From assembly GCA_033032175.1 (NCBI GenBank), contig CM065318.1, positions 8,308,001 through 8,372,000 of the forward strand: a stretch of DNA of 64,000 nt, given 5' to 3'. The notes beneath the pieces were generated by a model. That model had not been told where the DNA came from. It worked only from the letters and a program-made list of their open reading frames with translations, and did not search any database. The position numbers were made by a program, and so were the translations under genes. Positions within the stretch are counted from its first letter, which is position 1. Every line of letters begins with the position of its first letter. This DNA comes from Saturnia japonica (lineage: Eukaryota > Arthropoda > Insecta > Lepidoptera > Saturniidae). Below are positions 1-12,454 of this stretch, one piece after another.

Positions 1-484
1 CACTAAATCCTGACATGGCTAAATTTTGTACACGGGATGTTTATGTCATTATTGGTCAATTGATACTGTATAAGAATTTTCAATATTACTTTTAGGAATA
101 GTAAAAAAAAGAAATTCCAAAAATTTAAAAGTTTTATTAATTATTCACCGATTTTGATGAACTTTTGTACACGGGAAGTGTAAGACATTCCATAATAGAT
201 AGGCTGTAAGGATTATTATTAATCATTTTCGACAAAAGTGCATAGACGGAATGTATACGTGATTAAATAATTGATAGGCCAGAAGAATAGTCAACAATAA
301 TGTCAGAAATATGTTAAAAAAAACTTTTTAAATAATTCGTCAACCAATTTTCATGAAAATTTTAGGCGGGAAGTACATAGCATTCTTCAATTGATAGGCT
401 ATATGAACTTTCAATATTAATATGTATAAAAATAAAAGTACAGGATGTAAATAACCGCATGCGGAGCCTCAGGCACACCACTAG
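1..484 (+). mobile_element. Helitron-like element end with internal minisatellite units, truncated by window edge
   Basis: The right end reads GCGGAGCCTCAGGCACACCACTAGT, ending in CTAG (481-484). The body has repeated units anchored on ACGGGA at about 32, 171, 245 and 366. The mirror image of the same family ends at 56723. CTAG-ended Helitrons with a GC-rich subterminal stretch are common in Lepidoptera (family knowledge). Element class is an inference; family membership is read from the sequence. Confidence 0.6.
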
Positions 485-1192
485 TATATATATATATCTT
501 TTCAACACATAATTCAATAGTTATCTCTCGTATAAATTCTCCTTGAAGGAAAAATGTCTTTATAACTCCGAGATATACGAAAAAGTTTTTATCTTCCGTA
601 AGAGATGAAACGTTGACATTCAGGTGAAAATAAAACGACCTAAAAACCTTCGCAGCGACAATTCAATTTCGCAATGCGAGATTCACAGGAAATTATGTCA
701 AATTTTTGTCATAATCACACTGAAATTGTGAAAGCTGTGTGACTAAAAGACTTGTTTTAATATGTCTTATTTTAGTACATAATTTTATATTCATTCATAA
801 ATGTTAATTTTACAGACATTCGTAGCTTAGTAAAAGTATGCTCACCACAGAGATCTAACGCTTACTGTTTGTTTGTTCGAGAGCCATAAGTTCTATACTT
901 GTTCAACGGACTTATTTAAGAGAATGTTAATTCAGCCTAGGTCTTCTATCTATGATGTATACAAATTAGTTGTTTGGTTTTATTTATTTAACAAACAATA
1001 TCTATTTTAGAATCGATTTGAGTGAGATAGTTTCCCAAAGTAATATATAGTACTTATAGTATCCGTTCAATTTTGTATACGCGTATAATATAATCAAAGA
1101 GTTCAGAATATTATTTATAACTGCTTGTTATGTAATGAGTCAAAATTGATTGAGTATGTGGCGTATCAACCAACATTACACAATCGCTTGTA

Positions 1193-2512
1193 CAAGGTGT
1201 CCAGAAAGGGTATCGGGTATTTGTTTTCGCGCCATATTCGAAACGGGGCGTTTAAAGGGTGCGGGGAGGGGTTCGTGGCGTCCGCCATTTTGTGGAGTTA
1301 TAGTCACGATGGAACAGTACTCGGGGACGCATCGCGCATTTTGCGTACGAGCGTATTATCGTAATGGTGATTCAATAGTGACTGCTCAACGTCTCTATCG
1401 TGCGGAATATCGTACACGCCACGCGCCAAGTGACGATAGCATTAGGAAATGGATCAGGATATTCGAGAATACAGGTGCGACAGTTAAAATTCAAAACTCT
1501 GGTCGTCCTCGTTCAGTTCGCGATGAAGAAACAATTGAAGAAGTTGAGGCGTCGGTTCGTCAAAATCCGTCTTTATCCATCCAAAAGCGAAGCCAAGCGT
1601 TGAACATCAAAAAATCGTCTTTACATTCGATTTTAAAGAAAGACTTACATCTAATAGCCTATAAAATTCAATTGGTTCAAGAATTGAAGCATACGGACTT
1701 TGCTAATCGACTGAATTTTGCGAACGAAATGCTGCAGCGACTTAACAACTTTAACAACATACTGTTCAGTGACGAAGCAAATTTTCACCTGAATGGTCAT
1801 GTTAATAAGCAGAATTGTCGGTACTGGGCAGTGGAGAATCCGAGACGAAAGTATGAACGACCCCTGCATAGCCCAAAGGTCGTTGTTTGGGCCGCTATGT
1901 CTGCTAAAGGCATAATTGGTCCTTATTTTCATGAAGATCAACGAGGCCGAGCAATTAATGTGAATAGTGACCGTTATTGCGATATGTTGCGAAATTTTTT
2001 GGTCCCAGAGTTGCAGGAGTTTGCAAGTTTCAACTCAAAAACGTGGTTCCAGCAAGATGGGGCCACTTGCCATACCTCAAATGACTCAATGGAAGTTGTT
2101 AACGAATTATTCCCTAATAAAGTCATTTCGCGAAGGGGTAACATCAACTGGTCTCCCAGAAGCCCTGACCTTAGCCCGTTTAACTATTTTGCATGGGGAT
2201 ACCTTAAAAGTAAGGTTTATCAAAACAATCCGACGAATCTAACCCAGTTAAAGCAAAACATCAGGTCAGAAATGGCAACAATATCGATAGCTATGTGTCA
2301 ACGTGTTATCGCCAATCTTCGTTTCCGTTTAGAAGAGTGCCAGCAACGTAACGGTCATCATTTGGATAATAATAATTAAATAATAAAAAAATAAATGCCA
2401 AATAATTCTCCAATTCATATGCTAATAATAAACAATAAACTTTTTTATTGCATACAAATAATTTTTGTTTCATTGAACTTACAAATACCCGATACCCTTT
2501 CTGGACACCTTG
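1193..2512 (+). mobile_element. DD41D Tc1/mariner-type transposon, copy 1
   Basis: A complete 1320-bp element with perfect 32-bp terminal inverted repeats (1193-1224 and 2481-2512, beginning CAAGGTGTCCAGAAAGGG), flanked by TA at 1191-1192 and 2513-2514. It carries one uninterrupted transposase ORF. TA target duplication and DDE-type transposase place it in the IS630-Tc1-mariner superfamily. It lies in the Dscam intron downstream of the Ig6 half exon, antisense to the host gene. Confidence 0.95.
1309..2379 (+). CDS. DD41D-type transposase with third catalytic Asp changed to Asn
   Basis: A 356-residue transposase starting at MEQYSGTHRAFCVRAYYRNG; the frame is open further upstream, but this ATG matches the second copy. 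Residues 1 to about 60 form a DUF4817-like helix-turn-helix region, followed by a second DNA-binding part (ATVKIQNSGRPRSVRDEE) and the DDE core. Catalytic residues are D155 (FSDEANF) and D250 (WFQQDGATCH). The third position, 41 residues further on in LSP-F-N-YFAWG, is N292 (codon AAC at 2182-2184), whereas the sister copy has GAC (Asp). The ORF is open, but the enzyme is expected to be catalytically dead (inference). The cut-and-paste role and the DD41D spacing class are family knowledge. Confidence 0.9.
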   Translation: MEQYSGTHRAFCVRAYYRNGDSIVTAQRLYRAEYRTRHAPSDDSIRKWIRIFENTGATVKIQNSGRPRSVRDEETIEEVEASVRQNPSLSIQKRSQALNIKKSSLHSILKKDLHLIAYKIQLVQELKHTDFANRLNFANEMLQRLNNFNNILFSDEANFHLNGHVNKQNCRYWAVENPRRKYERPLHSPKVVVWAAMSAKGIIGPYFHEDQRGRAINVNSDRYCDMLRNFLVPELQEFASFNSKTWFQQDGATCHTSNDSMEVVNELFPNKVISRRGNINWSPRSPDLSPFNYFAWGYLKSKVYQNNPTNLTQLKQNIRSEMATISIAMCQRVIANLRFRLEECQQRNGHHLDNNN

Positions 2513-4773
2513 TACTACCTAAATTCTACCACCCCACCACCTTACAATTCAGAATTAATCGCTGTTGCTTCTGGGATTGGGTAAAGACCAATAATCGGTT
2601 TCATGTTCGAGGGATCACGGAGCAGCTCCCGCGCCCTCTACTCGCGGACAGATCGTAAAGCTATTCACACGTTATCGCTGAACATAATTTCCATATTTAT
2701 AATTTTATTATTGTACTATAATTTGTTTATATCTGGCCGAATATATATTATCTTTTCATTTCTATTTCACTAGTATTCATTTCATACTTCGCCTTCATTC
2801 TCTTCACTATCATTAATCGTAATTTTCATCTTGTAAACGTTTTACGATTTACGTGGGCTGGACCTAGGCTGGCAAGTACAAAAATCAAAATCATTTTTGT
2901 TAAAAGGATTTTTTTATACGCACGTTACGGTGCCAATATATATGAACTGACTTATATTTTCATCATATATATACTTTTCTTTTTCAGAAGTTTATTAGAC
3001 ACTCGTTTAGTGAGAAATGTAGCGCAATGAGAGATTTGCTTTGATTATATATACTATGCCAAGAAGACGTCTGTTATTAATTCTTGAAGAATATTAAAAT
3101 AGTATATTTGCATATAGCAAAGTGTATATAGTTAATATAATATAATATTTCGTACAATATGGAAAATGCATTTTCAAAGATTCTCATTATTATTTATTCT
3201 AAGTATTTCTTCTTTAACTCTTAGGTTTACGTTACCCTAGCTGCTTCTACAGATTTTATTTAAAATAACCAGCAATCAAGTTGTATACAGAAAGGATGTG
3301 AGGACTGTCGTCAGGTTTTGACAATATAGCATGGAAGGTACCGTGATCCCATATATTGAGACCAAGGTACCATAAATTACTTTCCCACTCTATTTTTTTC
3401 TGGACACATCCTATCAATATGTGGTAACATATCGTATTTTTTACAATTAATTAGTGGAACTACATTTTTCATGATATAGCAAAGTTTATTCAGGATTATG
3501 TGCCTGATTCTCATTATAATCCTATAAGGTCAGACATTTTGTTCAATGAAATAGTAAACATAGAATTATGAGTATTGAATAAGATTCAACGACTGCTGTA
3601 TTGTATGACATAAAAGAATATGTTCTTATTGAGTTCTGGAATCTTGCCAAAGTGTCGATATGAAGACCTGAATTAGGTAATTTGCTTCTTGAATTGGCAT
3701 GTCATTAATAATACACAAATATACCGAGTTAGTGGAAGGTGTAAGTGTAATATTATTACGAAATATTGTGTGTATAACGTAATTATAGTATGGATTAATA
3801 TATTGTTGTTATTAATGAAATACATTAATTTTAATTTGAAATACATTCAAATCCTGTATTTTCTGTACGATAAAATAAAGAATAATTATTAGATAAAAAT
3901 AAGTTTAAATAAAGTTTTATAAAAAAAATTGTTATTACTCTACACTTAAACAGACCTGTTATTACCATAAATCAGTAATATAAATATATATAAATAATGT
4001 AAAATATATGTAATATAAATATCACTTTTTTAATTATAAATATTTATAATTACTAAACTTTTTGACAAATAATAAACATATTGAAAGTAAAGAGGTCATT
4101 TGTGCGTTTTTATGAAATACGTTTTGTATATTGTTACAAAATCTGACTTTGCTACAGTATAATTTTTAAAACTAAAAAGTTAAATGTTTTTTTACTCAAG
4201 CATTTATCACAAGAAGTGAAGGAAGGAGTAAAGGAAGGAAATAACTATGTTACTTCTATTTATTAGTAAGAGAACAGAAATGAATATCAGAACATATTAC
4301 ATTAAGTTTCGATTTAAATGCTAGATATTGTAACCATTATTTCAGGAAATAGGTTAAACGTGAATATCTTCACGTTTTATTATGTAAGCATTGATGATGC
4401 ATTTTACCATTTGTGTTAGCATAATAGCATTTGAATGACAATCACACCAGATGTTAGCATACGATATGATCAACGTAAAATGCGAAGGCGTCTCCATCTC
4501 TAATGCAGTTGTCGAAGTACATCAACAATAATTTGGCGATACAATTTCAGTGAGTTATTTATGCGAGCGTTTAAAACACCTAAACAACACGAAAATATTT
4601 GCATCAAATTATGAGACGTAGGAAAATATACTTATTGCATTTATCCGTCTTTACACTAGAAGTTGCTTGCTAAAGCTCATTATTGTGATGAAAATAGTTA
4701 CATTCATGTGAATTCTATGTTATGTGTCACATAATATAACAAATACGATTAAATAAATATTGAACCTTCTTAC

Positions 4774-5036
4774 CTCGTTCCCACGTAATAGATTCGATAG
4801 GGTAACCAGCAACAGGGCATTTAATATGTAAGTCAATACCGGCTACGGCCGTGACTTTTGGCATCTCTCTTATATATGGCAGCCCATACACGTTCACCCT
4901 CGCAGCGTGAGAAGCTTTGCCAGCAGTATTAGTAGCAACGCAAGTGTATTCCCCGCCATCTTGTTCTGTTACTCTCGAAATATTCAGATGACTGACCACG
5001 TCATCTTGGAGAGTAACATGCTGGCCAACGACGAAC
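4774..5036 (-). CDS. Dscam-family exon: end of Ig5 and first half of Ig6
   Basis: Encodes RFVVGQHVTLQDDVVSHLNI, SRVTEQDGGEYTCVATNTAG, KASHAARVNVYGLPYIREMP, and KVTAVAGIDLHIKCPVAGYP, ending IESITWERG. It completes Ig5 (DGGEYTC) and opens Ig6 (IKCPVAGYPI..I.WERG). VSH.NI..V...DGGEY.C...N.AG...HAAR.N.YGLPYIR is a Dscam hallmark. The acceptor is gtaaaag/GTTCGT and the donor CGAG/GTAAGA, phase 2 in and phase 1 out. The gene continues past position 1; no further exon is visible in the 4.7 kb to the left edge. Paralogue identity (Dscam2, 3 or 4-like) cannot be settled by eye. Confidence 0.95.
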
Positions 5037-5591
5037 CTTTTACAAAATAAAAATATTGTTCTATGGTGAAATATGAATGCCCGATTTTTAATCGCTTAAT
5101 GCGACATAATAATATTAATTTTCGTTATTAAAACCAGCCTGTGTTGCTTCATCGCTGGACATAAGCCTTTTCCAGGGTTTTCTAATGTACTTCATTTTTG
5201 ACCTTTTTAATATGAACATATTTTTAACAATAAATAAAAAATATATTTAATACGGGTCTAGGCTTAGGTCCTTTCTTAAATCTTATTTAATTAAACTTTC
5301 ATTCACGGCTTTTGGAAACAGAAGTGTGGAAGTGTTCTAGGCTAATATTAGATATATTTATAAACCAATATTAGTCGTCAGAGATCTTATTTCTACTAAC
5401 CCAGCTTTAGATCACTATCACTGGTTTTAGTGTAGCAATTTGTTAAAGTTTTTCCATTATCACCAAAATTGAAATGCCGGAAAATTAACAACGGAAACTT
5501 AAGGATTAACATTAAAAATTACATTGTAAAATATTGATTATTTTTTAAAGATAATCTTTAAAGAACGAGTAGTGACGTGTTTGATATTTAC

Positions 5592-5736
5592 CTGGAATTA
5601 GTAGGTATGGGAAAACCGTCAAGTAGCCACGAGAACTGTGGTGGTGGATGGCCCATAGCAACACACTTAAGGGAAACACTGGGTCCTGGCTGTAGAGTCT
5701 GTTCTGAGAACCAGTACACCAACTCCGGTTTGGATT
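5592..5736 (-). CDS. Dscam-family exon: first half of Ig5
   Basis: Encodes ESKPELVYWFSEQTLQPGPS, then VSLKCVAMGHPPPQFSWLLD and GFPIPTNSR. The run F.EQTLQPGP.VSLKC...G.P.P..SW.LDGFP.P is one of the most diagnostic stretches of Dscam proteins (family knowledge). It holds the first cysteine and the core tryptophan of Ig5. The acceptor is gtcgacag/AATCCA and the donor TCCAG/GTAAAT, phase 1 in and phase 2 out. The next intron is only 555 bp and holds nothing I recognise. Confidence 0.95.
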
Positions 5737-7914
5737 CTGTCGACAAAACAAGATTTAACATTAAAGCGTTAGTCTTGAAGATGAAGTCTACGTAAATCCA
5801 TCTATGAAATTAGTTTTTCGGTGTCAGTTTTATCTATATTTGTAATGAAAAGGACTAAACACGTGGTTCTGTAATATTTAAAAAAATCTCAACTTTAGTG
5901 TTAATAGCGACATAGTTATGCAGGTTTCATTATTAAACATAAACGATATTAAATAAAAGTCGGATTGAGAACTATAATATCATACGATTGAATAGGACAG
6001 AAAACACGAATTAATCAGAAATTTAAAAATTTGAGGATAAAATTTCGAAAGTGGTGTTTTACTTAATAGTAGTTACCGGCAGAGTTGAATATTCTATAAT
6101 ACAACATTGCTTCAGTGTGGTGACTGTTAGACAATTGCCACTTTTACTAACATAAAAATTACGTTTACAATCATATGCTGTACAGCACTGCAGTCCCCAC
6201 AAGCACAATCATTATTACTGGCGGTCGACCAACGATCGAAATTCGACCACCGAATTTTTAATCAATTTTTCTGTTTGACAGTTACAGTATGCACCTAAAC
6301 AATAAATATTATATCACTTGCTGTCACTTTTTATTGAGTAACAATGTAAATATTTTGGGAGGTCTAAGTTCAATGGCACTGGTCAGGTTAGGAGTCGCAG
6401 TATTAATTTATTTAATTAAATATATTAGTAACAAATATTTTACATAAATTTTAGGTTTCTGCACTCTTTTCCATATAAATTTTAACCATGCAAAATCTCA
6501 CAGAATTCCGTGCACGCAATACGCTTAAAAAGGGGTAGAAAGTTTTTGCCTCTCGTATTAATTATTAATTAATGATTATGATATTCTCTCTGGATATTCT
6601 ATTAAACAGTAGAAATTTTTCTGAAAATATAATTTGAGTTAAGTGTTGAACAGAGGGAAAGTAGCAAGATCAAATACTAATAAGTTAGATCTTTCAAAAG
6701 ATTTTGCAGTCCTTAGAAAATCTGTTGTGTACATTTTCTTTAGTGTTACATTTTAGTATGTCGATGAGCTTTTAAAGCTAAAAGTTTAGTATTACATTCA
6801 AAGTTGGATTAGGCTTTTGGCAGCAAAATCCTTGGCTAATCGAGCAATCAGTAACAATTAAATTCAACAATACACAGCACGAAAATAGAAACAAGAACCC
6901 GGCCAACTAGGGACCACTGACATTTGATTATACAATTAACTCTGAAAGTTTTGAATTTTAAATTTCATAAATGATTTGGGATAGCTAAAAGTAAGGAAAA
7001 TAATTAAATAAAAAGATTTCCCAAATGAATCTGGGATCTCGCGGAAACGCACCGACGGGATTACGGTGCGACCTTTATTAAAATTCATGGTTACGGGAAT
7101 TATTACATGTTAGTGTGTTTATACGTTGCCTTTTCTTTTGATTACAGCTTTATTGGACACATTAATTTTCAATATTATACTTAATGTTCAAACTTTTTGA
7201 AAATACCACATTCGTATTAATATATTAATAACATAGCCGTCGCTTCGTTTTTAATACTATGAAAAGCCAATAGCTATTGTTTACTTTTATGTTGTTTGAT
7301 TAAATAATGGAAAAAACTTTTTCCGCTTTAATAAAACCACAGTGTTCGATGCATTATTATTGTGCTTGCAACATCACCAATGTACTGAAATATAACTTGC
7401 TAATTAATTCTTAAAAGAAGGAATATATACGTGTTTTAGTATATTTTTTACACGAACAATTTATAGTAAGCCTTTTTGATTAGTACGGAGTAGAGTTACA
7501 ATAATAACTAGCAGAAATACCCGGCGTTGCTTGGGTTACGTAAAGTTTTTATTAATCGTTACAAACTTCATAGAAAGAGAGTAATTAAATATTGTTTATA
7601 TAACGAATTAATATTGTAAAAACATACAAACAAAGTATTTTATATATTAGTATAAATAGTCTACACTCTAGAGGAATGTGATGTTACGATTATTGTTATA
7701 TTGTATTGTTTGATTTTTAATAAATAGGAATTTTTATGTTGTAGCCTTGTTTTAAGGTGACATTTGGTATTTCTATACCATAGAGTACATTTGTATACTG
7801 ATCTATATTTTCAATTCTCATTCACACGAATTTAAGCAAGGTTAAGAAATATAAAAAAAGAATATTATTTATTGTAATATATAATTATATAATAACATAA
7901 CATAACATACCGTT

Positions 7915-9225
7915 ACGCCTGTATTCCCGAAAGGCTAGGCAAACCGCTGCATACGCAGTGCGTAAGATTCGCCAATTAACTGATATTGCTACTGCTAGGC
8001 TGGTCTACTTTGCTTACTTCCACAGTTTAATTTCCTACGGTATTTTGCCGTGGGGTTCAGCAGCTGAGGTAGTTCGCGTTCGAGCAATTTATGATAAAGG
8101 ATCACGCGAATCATTGAGGAATAAGTTTGAAGAATTTAGTACCTTAACTTCGCTTTTCCAATACGTGCATTGTAGAAAATGTAATGTATGTTCAAAAAAA
8201 TGATGATAATTTTGAACTTCTAACTAATAGGCACAATTACAATACTAGAAATAAATATAAAGTAGTTATTCCATCTTTTAAACTTAGTAAAACAAATAAA
8301 AGTTTTATAGGTATACTATTTCCATTTCTTTATTTTCTCGATGACAGTACTAATTTGATAGTTGTAGTGTTGTGACCAAATAAGTAATGATATCGATTTG
8401 AATGAATATCGATATGAAATTAGTAGTGACGATTCATCAGATTTTGATTACAATAAATAAATGAAGATTACCTGTCGTTATAATTATTTCATTTCATTGT
8501 CGAGTACCTACCTATACCTACTTATTTTACAACAGCTTCGAAAATTTTGAAGAAGTTGGCATTATCAATTAAGAATTAATACGTGTAACATCTTGTAATG
8601 AAATATAATATTAGTTAATAAATTTGTACAAAAGTATCCGGTAGTAGTTTAGTTTAAAAAAATATCGGGTCTGTTATCGTGTTACGTTTATCGACATAGC
8701 TCCATCCCTATCAGTTTCTCCGACTCTGGTATAACCTTGTACGTGTGTAAATATCATATTTTTATAAAATAATCCATACATAATGTAAAAAAGACGCTCG
8801 TTCAAGTTTTCACAGGAGCTGTCATCGAGAAAATAAAGAAATGGAAATGGTATAATTGTGTTAGGTTCTATAATAAACTTCCTAAGCACATTACCGATTT
8901 GCCGGATAATAAGTTCACGAATCATGACAAGCAAGTTTTATTTTCGAAAGGGTATTTATTATAGGGTAGCTGTTTACGTGAATGATAGGGATGTCTGGAT
9001 GTCATTCCCTCTCTGTACATCTGCTGAAAATGATAATAACTGTATTTAATTGAATATTGTAAAAACGAATTAAAAAAAAAAAAATAAGATGTTGATAAAT
9101 CCGATCGAGTTTCTTGGTGGTTCTTCTCGATAACTGGGATGTTTTCCGAACTGGTGGTAGTGTTTTGACATTCATAAGTGCCTTCTTAGGGCCAAAAATG
9201 AAAAAAATTTGAAATTAGATTTGAA
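7915..9225 (+). pseudogene. Jockey/CR1-like LINE 3' fragment (reverse transcriptase tail), interrupted
   Basis: From 7931 the frame reads KARQTAAYAVRKIRQLTD, then ARLVYFAYFHSLISYGILPWG, the thumb and C-terminal region of a jockey/CR1-type reverse transcriptase (family knowledge). A short internal deletion follows GSAAEV, and a frame change occurs near 8170-8190 into NVMYVQKN and HNYNTRNKYKVVIPSF. At 8312 a TA-flanked element is inserted. The protein resumes after 8854 as CVRFYNKLPKHITDLPDNKF and ends in the 3' UTR, which carries a sequence block (about 9090-9210) shared with 58830-58950, 11640-11760 and 40890-40990. It is a dead 5'-truncated copy. Confidence 0.85.
8314..8852. mobile_element. 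539-bp terminal-inverted-repeat element nested in the LINE, TA target site
   Basis: Inverted arms 8314-8347 and 8819-8852, beginning TAC(T/C)ATTTCCATTTCTTTA, match at 33 of 34 positions. TA flanks lie at 8312-8313 and 8853-8854. Removing the element plus one TA restores an uninterrupted LINE frame (SFIGNCVRFYNK), which supports both the boundaries and a TA duplication. No transposase is visible inside, so it is probably a non-autonomous Tc1/mariner-type element (inference). Confidence 0.85.
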
Positions 9226-9267
9226 AAAGCATACTAATGTATATCCACAGTTCACCGGGTATAATTT

Positions 9268-9425
9268 AGGTCCCATGTGATAAGGGGGCGAGCCTATTAC
9301 CATTAGTCAGGGACAGAGCCAAACTCTGAGCTGCTACTGAGAATTTCTTAGAAAACACCGATATCACTTTGCTCGACCTGGAAATAGAACCCAGGCCTCG
9401 AGCATAGCAGTCACGTTTAGGACTA
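9268..9425 (-). repeat. tRNA-derived SINE, minus orientation
   Basis: On the minus strand the copy reads GTAGTCCTAAACGTGACTGC, then a degraded B box (GGTTCTATTTCC), then TCGAGCAAAGTGATATCGG and a body with CTCAGAGTTTGGC. It pairs with the plus-strand copy at 10103; the two lie head to head about 700 bp apart. Confidence 0.7.
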
Positions 9426-10102
9426 CTTTACATAAGAGAGAGAGTAGAGGCTTTCATAAGGAGCTGAATCTTTCTTTGTTTTATCTACGAACCATTTGAG
9501 GACCATTCGCCCTCCCTCCCCACATGAAAATACGCGCGCGATACTTGATCATTATTTTGATGCGGAGTTATTTTAAAACTGTTATATCTCTTAAGATATT
9601 AATTGAAATGAAATGAAGTAAAGGACAATTGTGTTAAAAAATAAATACTTGTAATGAATAACATGTTTATAACAACACCTTCGCAAATAATGCATTATTT
9701 TAGAACAAATTTTATTACTGTATAAAAAAGGTTACGGTTAATGTTAGTCAACCATAAAAAATAGACATATCATATCGCAGATTTTTTTTAGAACTTAAAG
9801 AGAATCAATTCCGTCACACACGATCGTTACGTAACTTTAGCCATTTACTCAGCGCACGCAATGGGAGCTCTCAAAAGGAATCAATTTTCCCTGTTTTTGC
9901 AACATTTTTCAATGACCCTCCGCTTCTATTGGCCGTAGTGTGATGTTATATAGCCTATATCATTCCTAGATAAATGGGCTATCAAACAATAAAATATCTT
10001 TTCCATTCGGTACTTCCTGAGATTAGCGCGTTCAACCAAACAAACAACTTACTTAATTCTGATTTAAAGTTTATCGCTTTAATATTGATATTATACCTTC
10101 AT

Positions 10103-10340
10103 AACTGCCTCTAGCCTAGTGGTCCTAAACGCGACTGCTATGCCTGAAGTCCTAGGTTCGATTCCCCGGTCGAGCAAAGTGTTATTGGGTTTTTCTATGA
10201 AATTATCAATAGCAACTCGGAGTTTGGCATTGTTTGCTAAAACATAGCCGGCGAACTGTGGGTATACACCTCTGCCTAACATTTCGGGAATACAGGCGTG
10301 AAATGAGTTGTTATGTAACTTCACAGTTACAATTAGTCGT
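10103..10340 (+). repeat. tRNA-derived SINE, plus orientation
   Basis: An A-box-like TAGCCTAGTGG and a clear B box GGTTCGATTCC mark the tRNA-related head (about 10110-10175), followed by a body with CAATAGCAACTCGGAGTTTGG. The intact boxes suggest an internal Pol III promoter (family knowledge). Confidence 0.75.
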
Positions 10341-10361
10341 TTAGCTTGCGTCGCGCAATCC

Positions 10362-10590
10362 ATACTAATATTATAAATGCGAAAGTAACTCTGTCTGACT
10401 GTTATCTCTTACGTTTTCACGCCTAAACCGTTGAACCAATTATGTTGAATTTTGGTATAGAGATAAATTGGACCTTAGGAAAGGACATAGGGTACTTTTT
10501 GTAGCGAAAATAAAACTTTAAGGGTAGAAAATAGGGGATGAAGTTTACAATAATCAAAGTATGGGAACACCAACGCGCATGCGCGTTATA
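10362..10590 (+). repeat. Dispersed repeat, ATTATAAATGCGAAAGTAAC family
   Basis: Contains ATTATAAATGCGAAAGTAAC, TTTTCACGCCTAAACCG and GGACATAGGGTACTTTTTGT. Reverse-complement copies lie at 18440-18628 and 58215-58400. This is a widespread lepidopteran-type repeat; its class is not evident. Confidence 0.7.
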
Positions 10591-11610
10591 TATATATAAA
10601 CATAATAGACAAAGGTATTCGATTTAGTTACGAGATGTCGCACGATATCATTACTTACTTCATAAACAAAGCAAATAAGCCGAGGCTTAAATTTACGAGT
10701 AATTTACCCGTGGGAACAGTATATCCAGGGCTTGGTTAGATACAATAATTAAGAAGAGGGCCGAACCCTCATTACTGTTTATAGTAAATTGCGACATTTA
10801 TTTAGTTATGACTAAACGGTTTGTCTGTAATTCTGTAACTCATAACCATTAGGTTCGAATATGGCTACCGGCGTATTTTGAAAATTGATTTCGTAATTAT
10901 TATTATACTATATCTAATTGACCCGTGCGCAAGTTTCGCATACTATAGAATGTAATCAGTCTAACATCTGTTATGTTAATTAAACAGATTGTTAATAGTA
11001 TATATATATAGTATTTTAAAAAGATTTTTAAATATTTTTTCACGGATACATTAGTTTTAAACTCTTTGTCTTATTTATCTCCAATAATGAAGAATTATAA
11101 GAGATATGGCGTTGCCACAAAAATACCTTTGACAAATAATTCGAGTTTGAAGTTATTATGATACCATAATTTGAGGTTGAACTGAAAATGAAATTGATTT
11201 AGAGTTATTTTGTTTGAGCATAATCTATAATCTCCCATACACTATAGAATTACGCAGGGTGGTATACGAAATCACAGCTAAATGGATTATCTATCTTAGC
11301 AAGAACAAACGAGTTTGCAAATGATTCTCTTTGTCGTAACGTGAAGATATGGAATTACCTCTGGGTTGGCGTGTTTCCTCTCTGTTTCGATATCGGGTCC
11401 TTCGAATGAGGAGTAAAGAGTCTCATTTCTGCATAACAGCGACGACTGCCGATGGAATTTGTCACTGGCGATCAACCATTGTTTCTGTACTGTACCTTAG
11501 TTTCCATTAGGTACTTAAAGTATACTCATTTTATCGAGCTAGTAAAAAAAACATGTACGCATATAACAAGTTATACTTCATTGGCATAACAGAGAGAAAA
11601 CCAGTAGACT

Positions 11611-12110
11611 AAAAAAAACAAAATAATCTTTATTCAATTTAGGCCCTAAGAAGACACTTATGAACGTCAAAACACTACTGCCGGTTCGAAAACATTCCAA
11701 TCATTGAGAAGAATTGGTAGTCCGGTAAAAAATTCGATCGGGTTTATCTTCTAATATAAAACAATAATAATAATTTAGTGGATGCACAGAGAGGCAGTCA
11801 CTTCCAGACATCAATATCATACACATAATGATCCACCCTATAATAACCTTTTCACAGTAAAACCAGCTTGACATGTTCCTTGAACTTGATATCCGGCAAG
11901 TCAGTAATGTGCTTCGGAATCTTCCTAAAGAACCAAATACTATTACCTAAAAAAAACTTTCTAAGTCTAAAACACGTTAGGACTAATTCATCTCTATATC
12001 TAATATTAACATTATGCTGATCTTTGATAAAATATAGCTTGACTAAGTTTTTGCGAATATACATTAAGTTATCAAGGATGTATTGGGATGGCAAAGTTAA
12101 TATACCATAT
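11611..12110 (-). pseudogene. Jockey/CR1-like LINE 3' end
   Basis: On the minus strand an open stretch reads NLMYVIRKNLVKLY-like, then HNVNIRYRDELVLTCFRLRK and KIPKHITDLPDIKFKEHVK, matching the C-terminus of the LINE at 7915. The shared 3' UTR block follows, then AATAAAG and an A-rich tail at about 11611-11640. The 5' truncation is typical of target-primed retrotransposition. Confidence 0.8.
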
Positions 12111-12454
12111 TAACTCACATTATTATCATTGACTAACTTCATCATGTTGCACTTCCGTTAAATGATGTGCTTGTTAGCTCTCAATTTTACCCTCTGTTAA
12201 AAGTGCAATAAAGCATAACTTTAAAAACAAAAAGTATTTGTCATATTTACAAATAAATAAAATTGAAGTATCTGTTTGTAATGTCAGAATAACAGCTGTT
12301 TACTAAAAATGCATATGAAAGTATATAGCTTATAACAAAAAACAAAAAAAAAATCCGTCTGTTTGTTTTTTCCGACTCTGACGAGACTTTCACTGACAGA
12401 TAGCTGATGCTATTATAAGGAGTAACTTAGGTGTTAGGTTTTCATAAATGGCAA

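Noticed and set aside
1651..1941. Minus-strand ORF inside transposon copy 1 (and its twin at 37982-38263)
   Set aside because: Antisense shadow of the DD41D transposase, repeated in both copies only because the element is repeated.
10091..10363. Minus-strand 90-residue ORF
   Set aside because: Antisense reading through the SINE at 10103-10340.
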